Source: Auricularia sp. M13 (taxonomy: Eukaryota; Basidiomycota; Agaricomycetes; Auriculariales; Auriculariaceae). From it: a stretch of DNA of 64,000 bases. The DNA lies in the NCBI GenBank assembly GCA_037042915.1, contig CM073197.1, positions 2,232,001-2,296,000 of the forward strand, given 5' to 3'. The position numbers and the translations under genes are program-made. Of this stretch, positions 1 to 9,968 are shown in pieces. Positions within the stretch are counted from its first letter, which is position 1, and each line of letters opens with the position of its first letter. The notes under the pieces were generated by a model. It had not been told where the DNA came from. It searched no databases and was given only the letters and a program-made list of their open reading frames with translations.

Positions 1-414
1 TTGGCTTCAAATAAATCGTGGCGACATATATGAGACACTATCCCAGACCTCATTCCGCGGTAGTCCAAGGCTTTGAAGTTATTACATCCTAGCGGCTGAC
101 ATGTCGTCAGCGGGAGTCTCAGACGTAAACCAACTTGCTTACCACCAAGTCCGTCGACTTGTCCTTCATTATCTCGCGCATAGATACGTGGTTCACAAAG
201 TACATGGCCCGCGCCGTGAGAGGGAGATCGTCGAAGTCCATTTTCTTGCTCTTTTGCCCGATCGAGAAGTTACCATCGCACGTAGATACTTTGGCATCGA
301 GGAAACTAGAACGCGTCAGGTAATCGTCGAATATTAAGGGGACCAATGCTTACCGCAGCTTCTCAGGACGAGATTCCCAGCCGGGCATCATGTTGATTCC
401 CGGCTGAGGGCAAG

Positions 415-1091
415 TATGCTTCTTAAAGTGTACATTTATTATTTCCCACTGAAAAGGGGGGGTCACACCAATTTGGGTGTCTCTCACCTGTATAAAGTGT
501 GGGAACATCACTTTTGACGTTCGGACACACTCAGTTGGAGTGTGGACACACTTTGTCAGCAGTGCCGACACTCCCATCAGAGTGCCGACACTCCATCAAG
601 GTGCCGACACTCCAATCAAAGTGCCGACACTCTTGCAGGTGGGTGGAACACCAAGTTCCCTCACCTCCCAGACCTTCTCCAAACACTGAGATATGGTTGG
701 GGAGCATGCTCTGAATGCCTTCTCAGGGTTCAAATTTCCTTTTTTGGTAAAATATTTTTTGAATAAACTCGAAATATAGATTTAAATGCACTCTGAGCAT
801 GCTCCCCAACCATATCTCAGTATTTGGAGAAGGTCTGGGAGGTGAGGGAACTTGGTGTTCCACCCACCTGCAAGAGTGTCGGCACTTTGATTGGAGTGTC
901 GGCACCTTGATGGAGTGTCGGCACTCTGATGGGAGTGTCGGCACTGCTGACAAAGTGTGTCCACACTCCAACTGAGTGTGTCCGAACGTCAAAAGTGATG
1001 TTCCCACACTTTATACAGGTGAGAGACACCCAAATTGGTGTGACCCCCCCTTTTCAGTGGGAAATAATAAATGTACACTTTAAGAAGCATA
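415..1091. mobile_element. Foldback (giant hairpin) non-autonomous element with 6-bp TSD
   Basis: Seen: arms of about 298 bp (415-712 and 793-1091) are near-perfect reverse complements around an AT-rich spacer of about 80 bp. The two arms translate to almost the same peptides on opposite strands, and I found one clear arm difference (AAACACTG versus AAATACTG). The ends read TATGCTTCTTAAAG. The element is bordered by the direct repeat GGCAAG (409-414 and 1092-1097), a target-site duplication. Each arm carries four tandem units of about 19-20 bp built on AGTGCCGACACTC. That unit is itself close to its own reverse complement. The ORFs in the arms are by-products of the repeat; no transposase is encoded. 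The superfamily is undetermined, because a 6-bp duplication is not diagnostic. It sits inside a KDZ exon. Confidence 0.85.
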
Positions 1092-1330
1092 GGCAAGCGG
1101 GACAGAAGACCGCCATACAGCCTGCGTCCAGATCCTTTCCCGGGCTAGGGGGATACAGCGCATTGCGTTTCAAGTTCTTCAGGTAGCAATACATGCGAAA
1201 AGACGTCAGAAACTCGCGCGAACGGTCCTGTGAGGGTGTGAGACTTCCGCAGAATCTATGGAGGAAATTAGCGCACCTTTGTGTTATCCTTCGACCAATA
1301 GTCGGTTTTGCGGTGCAAAAACGTGCAGTA

Positions 1331-1549
1331 TGTGAGAAATGCACCAGTATAGTGGAGGGGTAGCGCAAAGGGCGCGCATAGTCTCAGACTCGTCTAGAAC
1401 TTCTCAGTAGTGTTGCTCTAGTTTTTTCATGCTCTGATCATTCCCCTGAGTACCAGAAGCTTATATACGACAGTATGTACATGGGAATAGATTCAGTCTC
1501 ATCCCCCACGACTCACGGTGTGCGACAAGTTAGCCCTCAACTTTGCACA
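1331..1549 (+). repeat. 5' LTR of copia element
   Basis: 219 bp, starting TGTGAG and ending TTTGCACA. It contains a TATATA box (around 1461) suitable for the U3 promoter. No difference from the 3' copy was found. Confidence 0.95.
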
Positions 1550-1563
1550 GGTTATGAGCCCCG
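1550..1563 (+). other. Primer-binding site matching the initiator-tRNA anticodon arm
   Basis: The sequence right after the left LTR, GGTTATGAGCCCCG, is complementary to GGGCUCAUAACC. That string is the anticodon stem-loop of fungal initiator tRNA-Met as I remember it. This suggests priming by a half-tRNA, as in Drosophila copia, instead of the tRNA 3' end. Confidence 0.6.
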
Positions 1564-1628
1564 AGCTCTGACTTGTTGCCACACCAATCCTCAGCCAAGA
1601 ACACCATCTTCGATAACATCTGCTCATT

Positions 1629-4600
1629 ATGTCTACGAGAGACGACCATTACAAGATCCCTCAGCTCGAGGCTAAGGGCGGGAATTGGTTTGCGTGGAAG
1701 ACACGCATGAGGACGCAGATGCGCATGAAGCAGTGGCTTCTGCACATCGACGACACGTTCACGGCACCGCAGCACCCGGCAGAGGCGCCGGGCTACGTCA
1801 AGGCGGACGAGAGGCGGACACAGCGAAGCTCGCGCTGTACAAAGCGGAACTCCGGATCTGGCAGGAATGGACTGAGACCGACGCGAAGTCCCTCAATCAC
1901 ATCGTATCCGGTCTTCCCGATGCACTGATGCATGAGGCGGATAAGCATACCACGGCGTTGCAGATGTGGAACTGGCTCACCCGTGAATACGAGACGAAGT
2001 CGGTCTCATTCGGCGTCACCATCCGCAAGAAGCTCAACGCGATGAGCTGCGCAGCGGGCGGCAACGTTCGCAAGCATTTGGACGCGATGGACAAGCTGAA
2101 ACTTCAGCTGAATGCAGCAGCGGCTGTACCCATCGCGGACGTGGACTTCGAGGCGATGGTGATGGCGTCAATCCCAGACGAATACTCGAACTACGTTGCG
2201 CCTATCAAGGAGGCCGCGAAACGCGCGGGGAAGCCACTCACCGTCGATGAGATCCTTTCGTCGATCCGCGACGAGTATGATCGCCGTACGCTGCCGAGTG
2301 CGACTTCGAGTGCAGCCACAAAGGCGAAGGACGATGTCGCATTGGCGACGAAGGATAAGGGCAAGAAGCCCGCTTCCAAGTTCAAGTCGACGAAGCCCAA
2401 GAGGAATCTGTCGAAGGTCAAATGTTTCCGTTGCGACAAGATGGGGCATTACGCACGTAATTGCCCGGACCTCCCAGGCAGCGACGATGACAGTGACAGC
2501 GACAGCAACGACGAGGCATCCAAGAAGTCCAAAAAGTCGAAAAAGAAGTCCAAGAAGAAGGATTCAGCGCGCGCCGCGGTTACGAAAGACGAGGAAGTAC
2601 TTGCCTGGATGGCTATCCCGGACGACGGCGCCCTGGATGAATTGGACGACCACGTTGCTTTGTGCGAACAGATCTTCGATGGACTGGGAATTGAGCATGA
2701 GGACGCGGGAACTGCAAACGAGTGCAGCGACTGCGAGACTTGGCTGGATGACGTTGCCGACCACGATAGCACGGCGCTGGTCGGAGAAGAGGTCTCAGTG
2801 GGTGACCTGGCCATGCTAGCAGGACGGAAGGGACTCAACGATGCTGAGATCGTTGATTCCGGCGCTACACGCCACATCTCCTCGTTGCGATCGCGGTTTG
2901 AGACATTCCGCACGATCGACCCGCATGCCATCACCGCCGCGGACGGCAAAGACTTCTTCGCGATTGGTGTTGGCGACTACGCGATTGTTCTGCGCACAAT
3001 GAGCGGCGCGGAACGCAAAATCACGCTGAGAGACGTGCTCTACGCACCATCATTATGTTGCACCCTGATCTCAGTCGGACGAATCGACAGGGCTGGCCAA
3101 TTTGTCATGTTCGGCGGCGGGCAATGCAAAATCTACAACGACTCACAAGAAGTAGTCGGCGTCATCCCGTATGTTAACGGGCTGTACCAGATTCTGCATC
3201 CCGGGCATGAGCGTGTGCTCTACGCCCGCGCTGGAAAAGAGCCATTGACTTGGATGGAACTACATCGGATACTCGGGCACGTTTCAGCCGCGTCTGCGAA
3301 GAAGCAGTTCGAATGAGGCGGCTTACTTGGTGTCAAAATCGATCCCACGTCGAAGCTGTTCGATTGCGAGTCTTGCACGCTCGGCAAAATTACACCAGCG
3401 CGCATTCCGAAGGTCCGTGAGGGACCGAGGTCTCAGACGTTCGGGAGCGCTGGTATTCCGACATATGGGGACCAGCGCCGGTCACGTCGCTTGAGGGCAT
3501 CGCTACGCAGATATCTACGTTGAGGATAAGTCTCTGTGGCACATCCCGTTCTTTTACCGTCGCAAGAAGGAGGCGGAGGAGAACGTACTTGAGTTTGCAG
3601 CAATGATGGACCGACACCATGGCAAAGTCTGGCAATACTGGATCACCGACAATGCCGGCGAGTATCGCGATGAGAAGACCAACAAGAAACTGCGTCAGCT
3701 AGGTATCAAGCACCTCTATACGACGCACGACACGCACCAGCAAGTGGGTGTCGTGGAACGCTTCAACAGGACCGCACTGGAACGAGTCCGCGCCTGCATG
3801 CACGCTGCAGGACTCCCGAAGTTTCTATGGGCAGAGTGCTTGCGCCACGTCTGCTACATGCTGAATTCCGTCAGTACACAGTCGCTGAATGGATTGTCGC
3901 CGCACGAAGTGCGATACGGCGTTCCACGCGACATCTCGGGACTGCCGGAATGGGGCGCACCTTGCTACGTCAGTGATCCCGGCAACAAGCTGGAAACGCG
4001 CGGGACGCGCGTGTACTGGGTCGGCTACGATGAAGAGACCAAGGGCAACCGAGTCTACTGGGACAAGAAGCGGAAAGTCACTTCTGAAATGGAGGTCAAA
4101 TTTCTGAAGAAGGAAATACCGGAAGGGACAGAGCCTACCGACATATCCGATTTTTTCTGGCCAGAGGAGGACACAGGCAACGATGGAAGCGACGATCCCG
4201 ACTCTGGAGAGCCAGGGGAGGGTGACGAGAGCGATGGCTCGTCCGTCGCGGGATCAAACGAGGTCCCACCGGCTCCGGCTTTGAAGATCCCGGCACAGCC
4301 AATCCCGGAGACGCCCAAACGGGAAGTCCGAGCACCGGCGCCGCCTGACGCCCCGAAGCGCAAACGGCAGATGGATATTGTTGACGAGAGCAACATCCTC
4401 GAGGGGCAGCGCGAGCGCAAGCCCAGCCGATACGTGCGCGACATTGAGTCTGGCAAGGGAACAGCAACCGGTCAAGGGCGCAATCCGGCGCTGCCCGTTG
4501 GCTTGCAGATCCCCGGCGCGCAGGCGTCAACAGACAAAGCGAAAGTCGCTGTTGCATCAGCACAAGACATCTTTGAGCACGATGATTTTGCCGCGGCACT

Positions 4601-6209
4601 GGTGGCCAGCACCACGAACTTAGAAGGACTTGAGCCATCTAGCGTTGACGAAGCCCGCAAACGGCCTGACTGGCCCAAGTGGAAGGAAGCTTGTGAGCTC
4701 GAGATTGCTGCCATGAAGGACCGGCAAGTCTATGAGCTGGTCAAGCGGCCCTCCGATCGACGCGTCATTGGTTCCAAGTGGGTATTCCGCGTCAAACGAG
4801 ACGCTCAGGGCAAAATAGACCGGTACCGTTCACGACTGGTCGCGCAGGGATTCACGCAGGAACCTGGCGTCGACTACGTCAAGACAACGTCTCCTGCAGC
4901 GTGCATGGAGACAAATCGACTGTTCCTAGCCGCGGCCGCATACTTTGATTTCGAACTGCATCAGATCGACTTTGACACTGCATATCTCAATGGGATTCTC
5001 GACGAGGAAATATTCATGGAACAGCCACCTGGTTTTGCAGATCCCAACCACCCAGCGACGGACTATGTCTGTCGACTGCTGCGAGCACTTTACGGCTTGA
5101 AGCAGGCAGGAGAAGTCTGGTATCAGACTTTGTGCCAGGCTATGCGCGACATCGGATTCAAGCGCTGTGAATCCGACCTCAGCTGCTTCGTGCGACACCT
5201 CAAGACAACGTTTCTCATGTCGGCAGTCAGCACTGATGACTGTTTACTGGCTGTGCCACGAGGGCATCTCAAAACGTTGGCAGCATTCAAAGCGGACATC
5301 GGTTCACGGTACAAGATCAAAGATTTAGGCGATGCGCGCTGGATTCTGGGCATCGAGATCACCCGGGATCGCGAGGCGCGCATATTGCGCCTGTCTCAAA
5401 GGCTGTACATTGACACAATCTTGCGGCGTTACGGGTTTGAGGACGCGCGACGCTGTCGACACCGTTGGACCATCAGGTCCAACTCAGTACCGAACACTGT
5501 CCGAAGACCGCTGAGGAGTTCGCCGAGATGAAAGGAGTACCGTACCGCGAGATGATCGGCGCAGCCAACTATCTTGTCCGCGGAACTCGACCGGACCTGG
5601 CAATAGCAGTCAGCGTGCTGTCGCAATTCTTGGAAAACCCGGGTCCTGCTCACTGGCGAGCCCTGAAACGGCTTTATGCCTACATCAAGGGCACAAAGGA
5701 CCTGCAGCTCACCTACGGAGAGACGGAGCATGGCCTGGTCGGATTTAGCGACGCCGACGGCATGTCTCAGTGGCACCGCCATGCGGTGTCCGGTTACGTC
5801 TTTATGTGGAACGGCGGAGCGATATCGTGGTCCAGCAAGAAGCAGGACATCGTCTCCTTATCCACAACCGAAGCAGAATATGTTGCTCAAGTCCACGCTT
5901 CACGAGAAGCTCTGTGGCTACGCAGCATCATCGGGGAGCTGTTCGAGCCACTGCATGAGCCGACGATCATCTACGCCGACAACCAAGGCGCAATTCAGCT
6001 TGGGAATGAGTACCAATTCCATCCCGCACCAAGCACATTGATATTCGATATCATTTCGTGCGCTGGGTTGTGTCTGAAGGAATGGTCAAACTCGTGTATT
6101 GTCCCACGGAGAATATGGTCGCCGATGCGCTCACGAAGGCTCTGCCTTCACTGAAGGTCAAGCACTTCGCGTATCAACTCGGGCTTCGAGCGATACGAGC
6201 TCAGGCTTG
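1629..6209 (+). pseudogene. copia gag-pol polyprotein, frame broken
   Basis: Seen in order: a gag-like start (MSTRDDHYKI) at 1629; a zinc knuckle CFRCDKMGHYARNC near 2422; an acidic/lysine-rich linker; a protease motif DSGATRH near 2850; integrase HHCC remnants (HRILGH, CESC) near 3260-3380 and the DDE region with TDNAGEY near 3650; RT (ALYGLKQAGEVWY near 5090); and RNase H (SDADG near 5745, STTEAEY, YADNQGA near 5970). Lesions read directly: a frame change near 1812, an in-frame TGA at 3314-3316, frame changes near 3440 and 3500, another near 5450, and another near 6022. The RT box that is usually Y/H-V-D-D reads STDD at 5228-5239; both aspartates remain. The longest open piece is 3603-5531. 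Autonomous activity is unlikely. Confidence 0.9.
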
Positions 6210-6210
6210 A

Positions 6211-6218
6211 GGGGAGGG
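6211..6218 (+). other. Polypurine tract
   Basis: GGGGAGGG directly abuts the TG of the 3' LTR, in the position expected for plus-strand priming of reverse transcription. Confidence 0.8.
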
Positions 6219-6437
6219 TGTGAGAAATGCACCAGTATAGTGGAGGGGTAGCGCAAAGGGCGCGCATAGTCTCAGACTCGTCTAGAACTTCTCAGTAGTG
6301 TTGCTCTAGTTTTTTCATGCTCTGATCATTCCCCTGAGTACCAGAAGCTTATATACGACAGTATGTACATGGGAATAGATTCAGTCTCATCCCCCACGAC
6401 TCACGGTGTGCGACAAGTTAGCCCTCAACTTTGCACA
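6219..6437 (+). repeat. 3' LTR of copia element
   Basis: 219 bp, identical to the 5' LTR on visual comparison. It is followed by the CAGTA target duplication at 6438-6442, after which the KDZ exon resumes on the minus strand. Confidence 0.95.
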
Positions 6438-7455
6438 CAGTATCCGCTCGACGTGACTTTGGTGGTCAGCGTCAGCAGATGAAAGTTGCGCAGCGCTCCT
6501 GCGGTAGTCACAGTTTTCGGTCGCACGAAAGTAGCGGGGAACAAGCCGCTGCGCCAAAGCGACATGGCTGCGGAACCCTCCGTCGGAGCGGAACATGCGC
6601 AGCACGCAACGCACATTTCGCAAATCCCGCCTTCGTGCACGACGGTCATCGTGTCCGTCTTAGAGCGGCTCGACGGACAGGGCGCTCCGTCGTGTCCAAG
6701 ATGGATGACGAACCCGAGGATATGTAGTGAGACGCGAGTGAGACGGGTCCCGTTCCAGAATTGAACGTCGTGGAACGGTGCGTGCAGATGCGCCGCGAGT
6801 ATGCAGGTTCGGCACATCGGCGCCAATTGGAAGCACTCGACGCACTTGTATTCTGCGAGTGCGACGGGCTCGTGACATTGCGGGCAGGCAACCCCGAAAC
6901 GAGAGTCGAACTCGCGCTTGTACATGATGTCAAGGAGTCTCGTTGCCCATTTATCCTTGAAATCAGACATTACGGTTGACGGTTTCTTGAGTCCATGTCA
7001 GCGATGGAGAACGGTTAGGGAATTCACTAACCTGAGACCGGTTCAATGGAGTCAATGGCGCCTTTGTTCCAGAGTCTGTTTTCATCGCCGAGGTAGTACC
7101 CGCGACCGTCGCGGCGTCGCCAGACGCTGTGTCACGACGCGGAATAATTCGTATGGGGGAGTTCCCGTCCTTGTACGTCGGACCCTGTGGTGCGAGCTGC
7201 GACGCGACGGGGCGAGGAGGTTGCTGTACCGTCGCCGATGTCGCCACACGTTTGAATCCTCTGACGCTTGGTTCAGTTCGCTCGATGATCCTGATCGGTG
7301 ATGCTTCCTCAGGAGCCTGAGAACTGCGCTTTCTGCTGGTCATCCTCAATGGGCTAGCGAACAGCGAGCGTGCGCGATCCGCTTATAAAGAGACTGCATT
7401 GTTCTACCGGTCCGAACACGCGAACACATAATCTACCGCACATGCGACTATTCAA

Positions 7456-9968
7456 CTATTTCTTCGCCAACTTATTCTTCGAAGCGCGCGGCTGACCCCT
7501 AGACGAGAAATCAGCTGAGAACATGGACTCATATCCCTCGCACCGTCTTCCATTCGCAGACTTGGACTTCTTGGCAGCGGGTTCGCCATCCGCCGCGGGC
7601 GCCTTCCTTTTCTTTCCCGCTATCGCGGGCGCACTTTCCGGGGACGGAACGCCTGAGCAGTCGTCGCCGAGACTATGCTGCGTAATTCTTGGTTGCAGTT
7701 AATTCTACAGCTGGACAGCCGCAGATGTGGAAACTCACGGAGCGGACAGTACCGTGATTACCTGCTTTAGATCCTCTATCAGAGACGTAACGGTTGCGGA
7801 TGGGTGAACAGCGGATAGGATGCGATCTCCACCCCAACGAGCGATCCACGCAATACCGAAAAGGAATTGGACCAAACCGCGGCTGCCAGAGTGACGAATC
7901 TGCGTGTATGACGTTTTATCGACCGTCGCAGCGGCCTGTAGCTTGTCGAGTTCGGTGCTCCCGCTCGCAAAGCGGCACTTGGGCTGCAGTACCAAATACC
8001 ACGCCACGAAGTCTCTGTGGAAGTCGGGTTGTTGGTCAGGTACCTCGTGCCTGCGCCTCGACCAAGCATTGAATGTCTTCGGCCGCGCCTCGTCCGGTAA
8101 ATGCATCTGTCACAGTACAGCTGAGTGAGTCCGAGTTCCAGCAGTGCGGGCAATTCTGCGTACCTGCGCCTTCGGCGGACTATTTTGCTCGTAACGAATC
8201 CAGGCTATGATGAGGTTAATCCACTCAGGGTCGTTGAGTGAGTCCATGAAGAACTCGGCGTCCTGCTTGATCCACTTGTCCTTCTTTGCGATGAGGCCCA
8301 AGACCTTCTGCCTGTCCGTCTGCGCAGTCGCCGGAGGTTCGACTGGGACAGTCGTGACTTTGTTGACGAGCGACAAACTCGTAGACTTGAGTCGTTGCGA
8401 GCCTGAGGGAGACGCGGTCGCTTTGGGAGGAGATGCGGGAGGGGAAGCAGGTGCGCGGACTGGCGATGCCGCCGGCGGAGACGTAACGTGGGAGCCCGCC
8501 CTCGTCGGAGGTACTGGAGGAGAGACGGTAGCGCGGACGGGCGACGCAGGCGGCGGGGGCGTAACCTGGGACTGTGATTTTGTCGGAGATTCAGGGGGAG
8601 AGACAGAAGCGCGGACGGGCGACGCAGGCGGCGGAGTGGTAACCTGAGACATTGGTTCGAGGCGAGGTGCATTTCCGATATCCACTGCGCAGGCAAGTTA
8701 TGTGTCAAAGGTCTCTCAGTCTGAGATCGCATTCGCACCTGAGTCGTTTTGAACGGATTCAACTTGGGCGCCCTGTACGTCCAATTCCGCCGAGGGATCC
8801 CGACTCGGAATGAAAACATCATCTGGTCAAAATATGAGCAAGCGATCCAGCGGCCAAGAACGTTGAACGCACCTCTGGTTTTTAGCACGAGCGATACGAG
8901 CGCGTCATCTACAGTATCCTTGATATCAGGGCGATGATCGAAGAGCCTGTGAATATTGTCGTGATATCTAGTGACAATGAGACAGGCGCGCTCGCTCAGG
9001 TAAGGCACTCACACGGCGACAATGTCGTTCTCGCCGTCATCTCCTGCCATTCCCAGGATGAATGTGAGACCGGTGTGCTCCGCCCACCAATCGAGGACAT
9101 CCTGCATTGTGGTCTTCAAGGTCGCGACGACGCTACAGTCCATTCAGAACGACCAAAGTCCCGAGGAAGTGGGTTAACTTACTGTGTGCTACGAGGTGCG
9201 TGCGCCTCGTGTCCAGCGGCGACGCTACAAGGAGGTGAGAACCGTGCATATCTTCAAGGAAACGAGAAAACTTACCCGCCGTTCGGCGTTGCCGGCGACG
9301 CATCGTCATTCTCACCACTAGATTCGTCGTCGTCTGTCGCACGACACGTCGCCTTGAACTCCTCGTACTCCTCGGCGTGGGCCTTGACGAACTCCTTCAT
9401 GACGGACTGCCAAAGCTCCATGGGCTTCGCCTCGAGCTCGTGCGTGGTTTCGTCGGTCGCTTCGTCGGTCGCTTCGTGAGTCGTTTCGGCCTTGCGCGCT
9501 GCGATTGCGACCTTGCGCGCTGCGATTTCGTCCTTGCGCGCCTGGAACAGAGCGTCGATTTCGGCCTTGTGCTTCGCGGCGAAGAGGAATCGAGCGCCAG
9601 TCGGCCGTTTCTCCTTCGTCTTCGACGGGAAAAGCGCGGTCAGCGCCTTCTGAGTCACTACCTTCGTCGTGCGCTTCTTCGTCGCGTTCTTGCCCTTCGT
9701 GTAGAGAAACTGCGAGTACGCCATTAGAAGCGAATAGTTAATTGTATTTCAGACCGTAACTCACCTTTTTCCATCCTTGTTCGTCCTGTGCGGCGAGGTC
9801 AGGGAATTTGGCCTTGAAGTCGGCGAACATGTCCTCCGAGAACTTGACCAGCTTGGGGCCCCCTGTGCGGTCTCCGAGCCAGCGAGGGTCTTGTTTCCAC
9901 AGCTCGAGAAGATCATTTGCGCCCTTGAGCTTGTTCCACTGTTTCGCCTTGGACTCGGGCTGCGCCAT
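7456..9968 (-). CDS. Agaricomycete hypothetical protein, multi-exon, with Pro-rich repeats
   Basis: Not assigned to a named domain. Seen from the N-terminus: a charged block (MAQPESKAKQWNKLKG) in exon 9968-9765; a Lys/Glu-rich probable coiled coil in exon about 9709-9276 (KDEIAARKVAIAARK); the segment LDWWAEHTGLTFILGMAGD near 9130-9010; a block near 8990-8750; three copies of a PPPASPVRAxVSPP-type repeat (8680-8430); a conserved-looking block WINLIIAWIRYEQ near 8230-8190; a stretch ending QVITVLSAP near 7740; and a basic tail (GKKRKAPAADGEPAAKKSK) that looks like a nuclear localisation signal, stopping at 7456. The layout resembles lineage-specific mushroom proteins I remember without function. 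It lies 112 bp upstream of the KDZ start on the same strand. Frames around 8690 do not join cleanly with the simplest introns, so the model is provisional and may be more than one gene. Confidence 0.5.

Larger units (their letters stand above)
1331..6437 (+). mobile_element. Ty1/copia LTR retrotransposon, complete structure, degenerate coding
   Basis: Seen: 219-bp LTRs at 1331-1549 and 6219-6437, TG...CA ended and identical on base-by-base reading. A 5-bp target duplication CAGTA lies at 1326-1330 and 6438-6442. A primer-binding site follows the left LTR and a purine tract precedes the right LTR. Internal domain order is gag, protease, integrase, reverse transcriptase, RNase H. Integrase before RT is the Pseudoviridae (copia) order. 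The element lies opposite in strand to the KDZ gene it interrupts. Identical LTRs imply a very recent insertion, yet the polyprotein frame has about six lesions. Confidence 0.95.
1..7343 (-). pseudogene. KDZ transposase / CxC2 cysteine-cluster gene, interrupted twice, cut by window edge
   Basis: Seen: minus-strand exons at about 7343-7032, 6985-6438 continuing at 1330-1277, 1227-1092 continuing at 414-354, 305-143, and 95 to beyond base 1. The N-terminus (MTSRKRSSQ) is basic and disordered. Then follow a cysteine cluster (CPQCHEP, CVECF, MCRTC), the block FHDVQFWNG, and the CPAC/PQPG block that closes the CxC2 region. The fragment CNNFKALDY sits at the left edge. These match the CxC2-like cysteine cluster found next to the transposase domain in KDZ (Kyakuja-Dileera-Zisupton) transposons of mushrooms. 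The DDE-type catalytic core would lie beyond base 1 and cannot be judged. A copia element and a foldback element split the second and third exons. Across each target duplication the flanking codons join in frame, so the gene was intact in this stretch before insertion. The start was chosen at the first in-frame ATG (7343). The product is now presumably dead. Confidence 0.82.

Noticed and set aside
350-1186. Mirror-image ORFs of 60-94 codons on both strands
   Set aside because: They are translations of the two arms of the foldback element; identical peptides on opposite strands are a repeat artefact, not genes.
2196-2949. Long opposite- and alternate-frame ORFs inside the retrotransposon gag region
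   Set aside because: They are shadows of the GC-rich gag frame with no motif of their own.
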